This document shows positions 46,223-57,100 of a stretch of DNA of 64,000 nucleotides, piece by piece. Made by a program: the position numbers and the translations under genes. The DNA lies in NCBI GenBank assembly GCA_018417955.1, contig JACTVC010000039.1:62001-126000 (forward strand). Direction: 5' to 3'. Every line of letters begins with the position of its first letter. Within the stretch, counting starts at the first letter, position 1. Source of the stretch: Laccaria trichodermophora (Eukaryota; Basidiomycota; Agaricomycetes; Agaricales; Hydnangiaceae). The notes under the pieces were generated by a model. It was not told where the DNA came from. It saw only the letters and a program-made list of their open reading frames with translations, and searched no databases.

Positions 46223-48679
46223 ATGGACTTTCTCCCTCTGGACAACACAGGCCTCGTACCTCAAGTCGATTTCAGAACCATCGGGAATGATCTCTGGGTA
46301 GGTCTCAACGCCTATTGCGACAAAATACCCTCGGAAGCCCCCGCATACGTCGATTTTAAAAGCAAACAACAGGTAGCAGATGAGTTCATGGACAAAGGGC
46401 CAACGGGACTCAACTTGGAAATGGAGTGGGCCTTGGACGCAGACTGGTACGATCCCGAAGCTAGTTGGCGCCCCTTTCTGCCCTTGCCCTCCGGCAAGGA
46501 CAAGGAATGGTTCTACAAGATGGATCATGGCACACCATCCGACCCAGAGTCCACCTCGCCCCACTACACTATCTTTCCCCACCTACTAATGGAGATGGAG
46601 AACGATCTTTGTCGATTTGAGTCTTGCGTATTGGCAATAGCTAAGTCGTCCATTTTTCCTGCTAGAGGGGTGAGACCCAGCCTTTACGACTTTGCGCAGT
46701 TGAAAGGACCTTTCGACTCCATCCGATCACTCGAGAATTTCGGCGCTAACGTGAAGAGACAGGCGTTAGATTATCTCGGTTTCCTCGCTTGGTGGACACT
46801 GTCCGTTTCTGAGTGGGACATTCACCTTCCGCAGGACACGGTTGACGTTATAAGGGATCTCGCTCTCGACGACTGTTCCAAACAAGGCGTACTCCTTGAC
46901 TTGGAAAGGGATTGGAAACAGATGAGTATCCCTCATTTACTGCGCCACCGCATTCCAGTCTTTTATAGGTGGAACGAGTCTCTCCAAACCGATAACCGCT
47001 TTCTCTCCCTATCCAGGAAGGCTACGCCGGATGGAAAAGTGTTCTCCATCGACTTACCAGAATTCTCAAGGGACTTTGACGCCATGAAGGACTATGACGA
47101 GTTTTTCCAACACCGGGTCTTCCAGAACAAACCTTCGCTGGACCTCGAATTTCGGGCAGACTGGCACTATGCGGTGGTGGACTTCCAGGGCTGGATGTAT
47201 CGGCCAATTGACTTGGCAACGGCTAGGGAGTTCGCGAAGCGTTTTGGCTCGCATGTTGTTAAGCGTGAAAACAGGACATCCGTCATCTTCCGGCGTTGGG
47301 AAGCACTCCAGTTCAATGACGCCATCGCAGAGCCTGCCGGGATGGCTGAGTGGTGCATCGGAGGAGACCTTATGAGGGGGAACATCGAAATTCGCGAAAT
47401 ACACAAGTCCTTCTTCGCGCCAGTCCAAAGTCAGAAATTTGACATGAACGGATTCCCTGACTACGGCCCCTCACCAGGAAACAACCTCTTAAGCTCAACC
47501 AGACCTCGGAGTTGGGTCGAAGCGATGTCATCCGCAGGCAGAACTTCCAGCAGAAGCAGCTCCTCAGGCCCCAGCCGCCATCAATCCTCTTCAAAGAACT
47601 CGAACAGATCCAGTCCATACCCCAGACCCCGTTCGTCCTCCCCATCAATTCGAGCCACTTACCAACGCCGGAGGGAGACGTCACCTGAGACTACGAAGGA
47701 GCAGTTTATCTGTCACCTTCGCGTTCAGGGCAACATCCTCGGAACAGCTTCGTTGTGGCTGTCCCCGGTTGAAGCAGAATGGAACCCTTTATTCCTGGAA
47801 GACGGCGTACTCTTATTCCCTGACAATAGAACACAAATCAGGCTTCGATACTGGACCATTTGTGGAGCGCCCACAATTCGTATGCGCGACGTGTTGGATT
47901 TCACGATAAGCAGAGGAATGAAGTTCCTAGTCGCCATTCCCTTCGACGCCCTTCCCCACTTCCATCAGCTTGAGAAACCAGGCATGTCGAGCCTCACCAA
48001 GCGAACATACGACACCGGATTCCAAGAGAGCCCCTTAACATATAGCAAAGGGGGGTCAGCTTTCATGGACCAGTATTTAGGGAAGCTAGCAGACATCCTT
48101 CGTCGGCCGCATGCGAGAGCGGTAATCCCGATGGGCAGGCCAACAAGTTGGATCGCACGCTTCTACGGCGGGAGCCGTCTGGTAGAGGAATACATGAGCG
48201 GGCCTTCCAGTCAGGTAACGGCACATCACAGAGGCGGAGTATCAGTTGCCCCTTTCCTGGACATGCCCGTATTTCATGATCAATTGTCTAAACAGGAAAT
48301 CGAACTCATTCATGGCTACATTCCCCTTGGGAATCCTAACGAAGACCGGTGGGCGTTCCCAACCAGCGAGCTCCTAGAAGAATTCTCTAACCACTGGCGA
48401 GGGGAATGGAATCAAGGATGTGAACGGATCATGGGCAATATAGCCCGCACATTAGAATCAGGAGCTTTAGCTCCCCTTACACGTCGCGAATGGAGGGAGT
48501 ACCTGAGGAACAATAACAGAGGCGAATACGCACCAGCTCCCGGCTCTATACCTAAGGATTCTGACTTCGATTTCGTCGAAAATACCATTGATAGTTCCTA
48601 CCCCATACGCTGGCACGGTCGTCGCATCAGGGACATCTTCCTGCTGGAAGACTTTGAAGTTTCATCAAGCGGAAACTAG
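46223..48679 (+). CDS. unrecognised 818-aa ORF between integrase and 3' LTR of the Gypsy element
   Basis: An intact ORF on the element's sense strand, starting 249 bp after the integrase stop. Its stop TAG lies inside the purine tract before the 3' LTR, the position where env sits in some elements. Residues 1-425 are a mixed alpha/beta-looking region rich in Trp, Tyr and Asp. Residues about 435-492 are a Ser/Arg/Pro-rich linker (RTSSRSSSSGPSRH). Residues 493-818 form a second folded region (FICHLRVQGNILGTASLW, IRLRYWTICGAPTIRMRD). There is no signal peptide, membrane segment or furin-like site, so it is unlikely to be an envelope. I do not recognise a family. It could also be read from a spliced or internal transcript. 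Confidence 0.85.
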   Translation: MDFLPLDNTGLVPQVDFRTIGNDLWVGLNAYCDKIPSEAPAYVDFKSKQQVADEFMDKGPTGLNLEMEWALDADWYDPEASWRPFLPLPSGKDKEWFYKMDHGTPSDPESTSPHYTIFPHLLMEMENDLCRFESCVLAIAKSSIFPARGVRPSLYDFAQLKGPFDSIRSLENFGANVKRQALDYLGFLAWWTLSVSEWDIHLPQDTVDVIRDLALDDCSKQGVLLDLERDWKQMSIPHLLRHRIPVFYRWNESLQTDNRFLSLSRKATPDGKVFSIDLPEFSRDFDAMKDYDEFFQHRVFQNKPSLDLEFRADWHYAVVDFQGWMYRPIDLATAREFAKRFGSHVVKRENRTSVIFRRWEALQFNDAIAEPAGMAEWCIGGDLMRGNIEIREIHKSFFAPVQSQKFDMNGFPDYGPSPGNNLLSSTRPRSWVEAMSSAGRTSSRSSSSGPSRHQSSSKNSNRSSPYPRPRSSSPSIRATYQRRRETSPETTKEQFICHLRVQGNILGTASLWLSPVEAEWNPLFLEDGVLLFPDNRTQIRLRYWTICGAPTIRMRDVLDFTISRGMKFLVAIPFDALPHFHQLEKPGMSSLTKRTYDTGFQESPLTYSKGGSAFMDQYLGKLADILRRPHARAVIPMGRPTSWIARFYGGSRLVEEYMSGPSSQVTAHHRGGVSVAPFLDMPVFHDQLSKQEIELIHGYIPLGNPNEDRWAFPTSELLEEFSNHWRGEWNQGCERIMGNIARTLESGALAPLTRREWREYLRNNNRGEYAPAPGSIPKDSDFDFVENTIDSSYPIRWHGRRIRDIFLLEDFEVSSSGN

Positions 48680-48684
48680 GGGGG
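48671..48684 (+). promoter_or_regulatory. polypurine tract of the Gypsy element
   Basis: GGAAACTAGGGGGG lies three bases before the 3' LTR start and would prime plus-strand synthesis. It overlaps the stop codon of the 818-aa ORF. Confidence 0.75.
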
Positions 48685-48687
48685 CTT

Positions 48688-49209
48688 TGTAACAAGGGAT
48701 TCAACTCCTTCATGTCCATTCATCTCATTCCTATTACTTCTACATACTTTCCACTGATCAAACTTATCTTAGTAGTAAGTCACGCCAGATCACGTGCTTC
48801 TCATGTTTGTAACATGTTGTTGACACATGCAATGCATCGATTCTTTACTCTCACCACCACTGCATTTTGCACACTCGAAGTGACGTTCTATCGTGCTTCC
48901 ATCTTCAGAAAGTAAGTGGTGTAGTTCAGGGTCCTTCACTAACACTTCTATTATATAGCAAGCGTCAGATCAGTCTAATCTACGTTCACACACATAGCGT
49001 CCGATATCCAGCTTTCCGTGGATTTCCCGGAAAGTAGAAGAGGTTGCAGCCCCGGATTTCCAGAGCTCTCACAACCTCCTCTCGGATACGCCCGCGACCG
49101 TCTTCTGATAAGAGGGTCCCCTCACCTTTTAGGTCTAACCCCCTTGACGTTCGTCAGGACCACGCGTTGTTGGTAAGTAACTACGGTAACTCACAGAACA
49201 CCTGCTTCA
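48688..49209 (+). repeat. Gypsy 3' LTR
   Basis: 522 bp, TGTAACAAGGG...ACCTGCTTCA, 513 of 522 bases identical to the 5' LTR. Confidence 0.95.
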
Positions 49210-49786
49210 TGATCCTCCCATTCTCTCTTCAGTGATGTATAACCATGAGTACTGGGAAACCATGCAAGTGGATGGCTTCCAGGTCATCCATCCCAACTCC
49301 ATTGCCTTTCCCCATCAAGATGGTGTAGCATGCTTCCATCATACTTGTGGTCTGGGTATAAGACATGTATAGTGTGATAGAGGCTTGCGCCTCTCCACTC
49401 AGATCGTTGATCCCAACTCAACTCCCTCTACCCATCAAGATGATGTAGCTTGCTTCCATTGTGGTGTGTCATCTGGACATGGGGAGCGTGTAATGGGATA
49501 GAGGCTTGTGCCTCTCCTCCCATCTTCCACCTATACTCCCCTACAGCCCCTCACTTTTCCAGTGTGTGAATCTCAAGAATCAAGCCAGGGAGGATAGAGG
49601 CGAAGAGATCATGCAGTGGAAAATTACAAGCCATGATCCTAAGTTGGTGTCCGAGTGGGTAAAGGTGGTGCCATGTTGGGTAGGAATGATAAGAGGTCAA
49701 AGGAAAGGAGGGGAAAAAAATGTTGTCATAAATTTTGCCCCCCAGAGTGGACACAGGCCATGCAACACACAAGCAGCAATCTGTAA

Positions 49787-50162
49787 GGTTACCATGATTG
49801 AAGAAGAGTCCGCTGCATAATGTGCGAGCAGCAACTCCTCAACACTGATCCGCCGCAAAACATGCGAGCTGCAATCAGGAGCCAGAAGGTTACCATGATT
49901 GAAGAAGAGTCTGCCGCATAATGTGCAAGCAGCAACTCCTCAACACTGATCCGCCGCGTAACACGCGAGCAGCAATCAGTACTTCTGAGGGACCCAGAAG
50001 GTTACCATGATTGAAGAAGAGTCCGCCGCGTAATGCGCGAGCTGCAACTCCTCCACACTGATCCGCCGTGCAACGTGCGAGCAGCAATCAGCCTTCTGAT
50101 GGAGCCAGAAGGTTACCATGACTGAAGAAGAGTCTGCCGCGTAATGCGCGAGCAGCAACTCT
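49787..50162. repeat. tandem repeat, four units of about 90-110 bp
   Basis: Each unit contains GGTTACCATGATTGAAGAAG, CCGC(A/G)TAATG(T/C)GCGAGC and CACTGATCCGCCG. Units differ mainly at CG/TG/CA positions (GCGTAACACGCG versus GCAAAACATGCG), as expected of methylated CpG decay. Confidence 0.85.
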
Positions 50163-50542
50163 CAACCAGTTGAGGTGTCTCCCCTGCCCATAAGAGTCCT
50201 CCAATCAAGTCTTAACACCCCAAATAGAGGGGAGATCCTGAGGTAGCCAAAAATGTGTTTGAGCATAGCGTAGTGATTTCTGGCCCGTTCCTGGGGATCA
50301 AATACCCGTTCGAAAGCTACGAACGACACCGTTCCAACGGTATAATTCGCGTATCGTGACGAGCCGTGGTCGTTGAGATAGAGAGGAAGTACCCAGAAAC
50401 TGCAGTTCTGGAGTAAATGCATGCTGCAGACCAGGCTTTTGTCCATTATTGATGTGAATAGGTGCGTCGGAAAGGTACGATTCAGACGTTTGAAATGGGC
50501 TATAGAACGTCCGATGCGAGCAGGTTATGACAATAGGAATGG

Positions 50543-51183
50543 GGAAATGGTTGTTGGAGAGATGACGCTGTAACGCAAGAACCGCTTGTCTGTTTGATGC
50601 GTATGAGGGCTTCCCAGAAGCGCATTGACCGTAGCTTCAAAACGAACCAAAGAACGAAAGAGGCGACCGAGATCTCGCCGAGAACGGACAAAATATGTTC
50701 ATGTTGGTCATACCAGGCTGAACTAGGCGAAGCGCAGCCAATAGGTGACCGTTTGGCGAGTTCAGGGATTCCAAAGAAAGCTGTAAATTAGGGCTTCCCA
50801 ACGCAAAAAAGACGAGAGCGATACGGCCGTCGGTTGGCGAGATATGACATGAATAAGCACCCTGGAAATGGTTGTTGGAGGGATGGTGCTGTAACACGAG
50901 ACCCGCTCGTCCGTTTGACGCGTATGAGGGCTTCCCAGAAGCGCATTGACCGTGGCTTTAAAACAAGCCAAAGAACAAAAGAAACGACCAGGATCTCGCC
51001 GAGAACGGATGAAATATGTTCATTTTGGTCATACCAGGCTGAAGTAGGTGAAGCGCAGCCAATACGCGACCGTTTGGCGAGGTCAGGGGGTCCAAAGAAA
51101 GGCATAAACGAGGGCATCCCAGCGCAAAAGAGACGAGAGCAATCGGAGCGTCGGTTGGCGAGATATGATGTAAATAAGTCCCA
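50543..51183. repeat. direct duplication, two units of about 320 bp
   Basis: Both units run from GGAAATGGTTGTTGGAG through CGTATGAGGGCTTCCCAGAA and GATCTCGCCGAGAACGGA to GGTTGGCGAGATATGA. Copies are similar but not identical. Confidence 0.8.
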
Positions 51184-51901
51184 TGTTGATGTCCCATCAA
51201 CCCCATCCAACCCAAAACCACTCCAAACCCTTCTAACCATTCAGAAACCAAGAAGTGCCATTCCAGGGAGTTCATAGAGAAGTAAGGAGGATGAGAACAC
51301 TCATTCCTCAAGCAAGAAAACAGCAAAGATTGGGAGAGAAGCATAGTAGGGCATAGCACATAATTTCCAGAGCAGTAGACTGAACTGGAGGGATGTCAAT
51401 GAACATCTGGCTGTTCTTGAGAGGCCTAGATGCTAAAAGACAAGGGAGATGGTTGAGGAACAGGTGGAGTCTGAGAGACAGTGAAGCAGCGCAAAGCAGC
51501 AGGCGACACTGGTTGTGGGCAACCTCACCAAGTCAATGGTCGCGTAGTCGCAGAATCCAGACATAGGTGAGTAGGAACTCTCCTCACAGTAGACTTCAGG
51601 CCACGTAGTCACGAAATCCCAAAGCCCAGCTGCTCAGAGTCAGCGCAGCACCCCAATCAAACAAACCTCAACCAGCTGTGCAAGCACAAGCTAAAGTCAA
51701 TGGTTCATCCAACTGAAGGATGGATGAGCCCTTTCACATGAAGTAATAAGCCCGCCGCGAAGTGCACGAGCTGCAGCTACCATCCATGCTAAGGTTCCTC
51801 CTGTGATGAGCTGGCGCATTCCCACAACTCTCCAGCTCTCCCTCTACCAAGAAATGCAGACTTCAACCATGCTTTGGTGAAGTCCGCGGTGCCCCCACCA
51901 T

Positions 51902-52220
51902 TGTGAAGCATTCACTCTGAACTTCTCACATAGCTGAAGCCAAGAGGGAAGGAGGAGGCAAGAATGGGTGGATCTGGGATCAACACCCATGAGTGAGCAA
52001 TGAGCAGTTACAAGATACTCAGCTGGCCCAACATGATTATGCATACTGTAGGAAGTACAGTTATACAAAGCACTACATGTAGTGCAAGAGGATGGCAAGA
52101 CTGCTGACAAAGTGGTGGTTCAAGACAAAAGATCAATATATTATGTAAGATATCCAAATCTAGCTATATACCACTGTTTGACTATGGCCTCTGGGCATTC
52201 CCTTCCAATCCTATATCACA
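51902..52220. repeat. right LTR of the LARD-like element
   Basis: 319 bp, 317 identical to the left copy, ending ATCACA immediately before the GTATG target duplication. Confidence 0.87.
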
Positions 52221-52689
52221 GTATGTGAAGGAACAATCCAAGATTGGGCCATCGATCCAGCCATAGCCCATGATGCAGACCACCTGGGGATCAAGTTCAC
52301 CATTGCTAGTGATTGTCATGGGTTTAGCAACCCATGCGGGTTACGGGTAGGGGTACACTTGGGTAGGGGTACGGGTTTGATATTCGCTACCCTCACCAAA
52401 CCCGGACCTGTGGCAGGGGTTGGCGGGTACCCGTCATGTTATTAGTCAGTGTTTGTGTAGCTCATGGCCTGGCAATAAGATCGAAAAAAATACTAATTTA
52501 ATTATGCATAAATAAGAACAATTTGTAAGGTATTTTATCACCCCCAAGTCATATCGTGAGAGGGGGACCTTTTGGTATTTGGTTTTGTTTTTTGTCATTT
52601 TAAATTAATCAAATATTTTACATATGAACAAGTATATATGGGGGGGGGTAATTATACAAGGGGTATAAATAATGATGATGGGAGTAAAG

Positions 52690-52863
52690 GAGGAAAGGAA
52701 AAGGGACACGAGAGAAGCTGAAGCGCTATATATACAAGGCACTTTAGGGCGGGTTCCGATTTAGGGCAGGTTCTCTTCTAAACCTGCCCTAAATCGGAAC
52801 CCACCCTAAAGTGCCTTGTTTATATGGCGCTTCAGCTTCTTTCATGTCCCTTTTGCTTTCCTC
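52690..52863. repeat. long hairpin inside the hAT element
   Basis: Arms 52690-52772 and 52781-52863 are reverse complements with few mismatches (stem through AAGTGCC/GGCACTT and AAACCTGCCC/GGGCAGGTT) around an 8-base loop CTCTTCTA. It could be a small foldback MITE nested in the hAT element. Confidence 0.88.
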
Positions 52864-53007
52864 ATTCATTCTTCCATCTTGGCCCCCTATATGTATAATT
52901 AGTCACTTGAATTTACATAGTGAATTGTAATATAAACCCTAAATTTTGCTCTAACTGATGGCAGCTTGGTAAAAGTACAGCCCATGAGCAAATATTGCAG
53001 TTGACAT

Positions 53008-53800
53008 GTAAGTTCTCACTCAATTGTTTTGTTCTTAGGTTCTATCTAATGAGAATTACTTCGGGAATGACTTGCCAAGTTTACGAAACATGGTGTCCAA
53101 CCCTGAAATTTTGGCGGTTGGTTTTGTGTGTGATTATAGTCCTTTACCAGATATTAAGGTTGACAGGTAAGTTCTTGCTCAATTTTAACGTTCTTGGGCT
53201 CTATCTGACCGAAATTCTTCCAGGAACTATCTCCCAAGTTTACGAAACATGGCGCCCAGTCTCCGAATTCTGAGGTTGGTTTTACAGGGGGAATATGGTT
53301 CATTACCTGAAATTAGGCCTGCCAAGTAAGTTCTTGCTCAATTTTAGTGTTCTTGGGCTCTATTTGATGGTGACTACTTCAGGAACGACCTCCCGAGTTT
53401 ACGGAACATGCCGTTCAACCGTTTGAACTCGGTGCTTGCTTTTGTGGATCAATAAGGTCCGTCACCGGAAAATGAGGCTTAAAAGTAAGTTCTTACTCGA
53501 ATTTTACGTTCTTGGGCTCTACCTGAGCGGAATTGCTCCAGGAACTATCCCCCCAGTTTACGAAATGTGGCACCCAACCGTTCAGATTCAGTGCTCGTTT
53601 TTGTGGGAAATACGATCCACTACCAAAAATGTAAGTTGGCTAGTAAGTTCTTCCTTGAATTTTATGTTCTTGGGCTCTACCTGACCGAAATCCTTCCAGA
53701 AACCACCTCCCCAGTTTACGAAACATGGCGCAGAATAGTTCAAACTCAGCACTCATTTTTGTTGAGAATACGGTCCAATACAACCAAATGGAAGTTGACT
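53008..53800 (+). repeat. five tandem units of about 159 bp resembling intron plus exon
   Basis: Units begin at GTAAGTTCT (about 53008, 53168, 53327, 53486, 53644). In each, about 57 nt look like an intron: GTAAGTTCTT, a CTGAC-type branch site, TTCCAG. The remaining 102 nt translate to 34 residues with a shared LPSLRNM core, or close variants of it. 102 is a multiple of three, so consecutive exons keep the frame. Units 1 and 3 have a lost acceptor or internal stops. This looks like a fragment of a gene with tandemly duplicated exons captured by the transposon. Confidence 0.7.
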
Positions 53801-54135
53801 ATTTTTTAAGCACTGCCCATGGCTGCAATGTCTTTTGCCTACATGATGAACTATTAACTTGAAGGACAAGGTTGTAGAAGTAGAATACAGGACTGTCTCT
53901 TTCCTGAGAGAAGTAAGTAGGATTTGTATGGTACATTACTAAGCAATACAGAATTTAGATATTTAACTGTGGTGCTGAACCCGTAAAACCCGCCAAACCC
54001 GCCAAACCCACCAGAACCCGTACCCTTACCCACAGAAACCCGTACCCGTGGTTGAGGGTATGGGTTTCCAGGGGTAGGGGTACGGGTAAGGCCAAAAGTA
54101 CCCGGGGGTTACCCGTGACAATGCCTAACCATTGC

Positions 54136-57100
54136 GCACAGGGCAAACGAAATCCACAACCCATTGGACATCAAGTACTCCCTAAAAGAGGTAAAACCCG
54201 CCGAGTGGATAAAGGAACTAGAGTGTAATCCTGGTTGGCTTACTTACTGTGCCGCAACTTAGGGGATCAGGACCCAACACCATATATAGAGCCAAGTGGC
54301 TGAACAATTAATTGTTCAGTTATTCCGCCTTTTAGTGTAACGGCTATGTGTTGGTTCTCTGGCCCTCTTACACTAGAGGCCGCCATCGCAAAATCACATG
54401 AAGCCCTTGAACCTCTACGAACGGCAGGCCGGCTTGAACCAGCCACCCTCGACATGTGTGCAAACACCCTAACAGAAGCCATGCAATCTGCCACAGCTGC
54501 CACAGCCAAGATCTGAAAACCCTGTGCAAACGCCAAACCATGGTGGGACCAAGATCTGACGGATGCTGCTGAGCGCGTGAGCGAAACACGAAGGGAACAA
54601 AAACGACACCATGACACCGTTAACACCTTCAGCGGTGACATAAGAACTCAAATAAGGAAGGCTCGAAACTACTTCAAGAGGTTGTGCCGCATAAAGAAGA
54701 GAGATTGGGTTAACGAGAAGCTGCAACAGGCAACGACAGACAATATCTGGGGGTTCCAGAACTGGTCGAAAGGAACCCGAAATTACCCCTCCCCCCCCAT
54801 CTCAAGGGGTGAGGGACTCCCGAAGGCGGTTTCCCACCAGGACAAGTGCGACACACTAAGATCAGAGCTGTACCAACCACCACCACGCCTAGAGGAGGAA
54901 TTCAACCCAGACCTGCAGAACCCACATGCGGACGACCTCCCATACGAAGAAATAACAATCAATGAAATAAGTGAAGTGATAAACAACACCAGCGCCTTGT
55001 CAGCACCAGGATACTCACAAACTAACTACCAGACGGTGAAGTGGGCATGGAGGAGCGAGGACAGTAAGCGATACATTGCACTGCTCATGCGCAAATGCCT
55101 AGATGTGGGATACCACCCCAAGGCATGGCGTAGGGCCATAGCAGTCGCCCTCAGAAAACCAGGAAAGCCGGACTACTCCAACCCAAGGGCATACCGCCTC
55201 ATTACGCTGCTAGAGTGCCTGGGGAAGATTCTAGAGAAGATCGTGGCCCGACGGCTAACATTCCTAGCAGGAAAATACAACCTTGTACCGGCCAATCAGT
55301 TTGGGGGCCGCTCCAACAGCTCCACCACCGATGCCCTCCTCATGTTTACCAATGATGTACAATGCGCATGGAATCACAAGCTGGTAACTTCAGCTCTAAC
55401 GTTTGACATAAAGGGATACTTCGACTTTGTCAACCACAACCGACTTCTGGTCGAGCTCCGGCGAAAACGCATCCCACTAGAGTACGTCCAGTGGGTGGAC
55501 AGCTTCCTGTCTGACCGTGAAGCAGCAATCTGCATAGATGGGAAACGAGGACTGATGGGACACGTAGAGAATGGCATCCCACAGGGCTCACCCATTTCAC
55601 CTATCCTAGCAGCCTTCTATACAGCCGAACTCCTAAAGAAATTCCAACACAATGCAACCAACCAAGCCGGCCCAAACCCAGACAAGGCAACGGACGTCCA
55701 CCTCATCATGTATGTGGACGATGGCAAACTATATGTATCGTCGGAATCCCTAGAAACAAATGTGGAGAGACTCAAGGAGGCCCATGCGAAAGCCGAATCA
55801 TGGCTCAGGAGTGCAGGTTTGTCACCAGACTACACCAAAAGGGAGCTCATGCACTACACCAGAAGAAAGTCGGACAGGAGCCTGGCCATTACATTCGATG
55901 ACCAGGATGGGGTATGCTGTGTTGTCAAGCCAGAGGCAACAGTCAGATGGCTGGGGGTGTACTTTGACCGGAAACTCAGGTTTCAAAAGCACGCATCTAT
56001 CCTTGCGGCCAGAGGCGAAAATGCGGTCAGTGGGCTGACAATGCTGGCGAACACGATCTGGGGACTCAGCCAAACCCACCTCCGCCACTTGTATCTTGTA
56101 TGCATATCCCCAAAGATACTTTACACATGCCCAGTCTGGTGGACAGGCCACCAGTATCAAATCAAACCCCTGGAGAAAGTACAAAGATGGGCACTAAGAC
56201 TAATATGTGCAGCATTCAGGACAACACCCATCAAGGCGCTGGAGGTAGAGTCCTCCATCCCACCCATCAAACACCAAGTCAATCTACATGTCAAACAGTG
56301 CGCAATTCGCTTCAACAAACTGAGCCACACCAGCCCCATTATCAAGAGATTACCACAGCAATGGAGGAAGCCTGGTGACAAGACAGCTCAGCCCCCTCTC
56401 CAACCCAAACTCAACAACAAATCGGCCACTGACCAAGCCAGGACGACTAACCTGCTCAACATCGCCAAACAAACCTGCCATGCGCACGAGCGAATCGACC
56501 CTTACCTTGTAGCCCCATGGCGTCGCACAAGCTCAAGCTTCGGGGGACAAGTGGTGATAAACACCTGCAAGCCAGAAACGAGGGACGACGAAGAAAAGAA
56601 GAAGTTAATAGAAGACCACAGAGAAAAATACCGCAAACTATCAGAAAGAAGAGAATGCCTAGTTATCTATACAGATGGATCCATGGTGAAGAAGAGGGGT
56701 TTCCCCCAGGTAGGAGCAGGGGCAGTAGGGTACCATAAGGGGGAGGAGGTGTTCACGGGGAAGATGGGTATGGGGGGGAGGGCAGAGGTATACGATGCAG
56801 AGATGGCGGGGTTAAAGATGGGGGCAGGCCTGGCTACAAAATACATCAAAAACCATCCAGAAATCAAGAGCATCCACTACTACGTTGACAACTCAGCAGC
56901 AGCAGGGGCGATCTTTGATCCCAAACCACAACCTGGGCAACTATACGCCGCAAAGTTCCATAAAAAGATGACCAGGTTCCTCGATAGCGACCACGATCAC
57001 TCGATAGAAATCGCGTGGTGCCCAAGCCACTGCAAAATAGCTGGGAACGACAGGGCAGATGAACTGGCGAAAGAAGCCATGCAACTGGCATGGAGTGCAC

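Larger units (their letters stand above)
31227..49209 (+). mobile_element. Gypsy chromovirus with an extra 3' ORF, interrupted by a palindromic DNA element
   Basis: Two 522-bp LTRs (31227-31748 and 48688-49209) are flanked by TGATC (31222-31226 and 49210-49214). Order inside: gag, zinc knuckle, protease, RT, RNase H, integrase, chromodomain, then an 818-codon ORF and a purine tract. Without the palindromic insertion the element is about 11.8 kb. The RT-RNase H-integrase order and the chromodomain place it among Gypsy chromoviruses. Confidence 0.95.
49215..51901. other. right internal part of the LARD-like element
   Basis: No recognisable protein. It holds the two tandem repeat blocks listed below. 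Near 49640 a CCGAGTGGG phrase resembles a tRNA box A, but no matching box B was found. The open frames on the minus strand at 50637-51359 follow the duplicated block and are not convincing genes. Confidence 0.5.
30680..52220. mobile_element. coding-poor LTR-type element (LARD-like), hosting a Gypsy
   Basis: Two 319-bp direct repeats (30680-30998 and 51902-52220) start TGTGAAGC and end ATCACA. The whole is flanked by GTATG (30675-30679 and 52221-52225). These are LTR retrotransposon hallmarks. Without the Gypsy element the unit is about 3.55 kb and has no protein I recognise, so it should be non-autonomous. No clear primer-binding site follows the left repeat and no purine tract precedes the right one (the sequence is GTGCCCCCACCAT), which is unusual. 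Confidence 0.8.
52307..54127. mobile_element. hAT-like non-autonomous element, 1.82 kb, with gene-derived repeats
   Basis: Flanked by ACCATTGC (52299-52306 and 54128-54135), an 8-bp target duplication inside the LINE endonuclease. Ends are inverted: TAGTGATTGTCATGGGT at the left and ACCCGTGACAATGCCTA at the right. Near both ends are CGGGTA/TACCCG subterminal clusters. TAG(G/T)G ends with 8-bp duplications fit the hAT superfamily. The interior carries a perfect-looking hairpin (52690-52863) and a five-unit array (53008-53800). No transposase is visible. Confidence 0.88.

Noticed and set aside
46223..48679. Calling the 818-aa ORF an envelope protein from its position
   Set aside because: No signal peptide, transmembrane segment or cleavage site is visible.
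49640..49680. GTGTCCGAGTGGGTAAAGG, resembling tRNA-Ser box A
   Set aside because: No box B or variable arm follows.
50637..51359. Minus-strand open frames of 86-150 codons
   Set aside because: They duplicate with the 320-bp repeat units of the LARD-like element and show no known domain.
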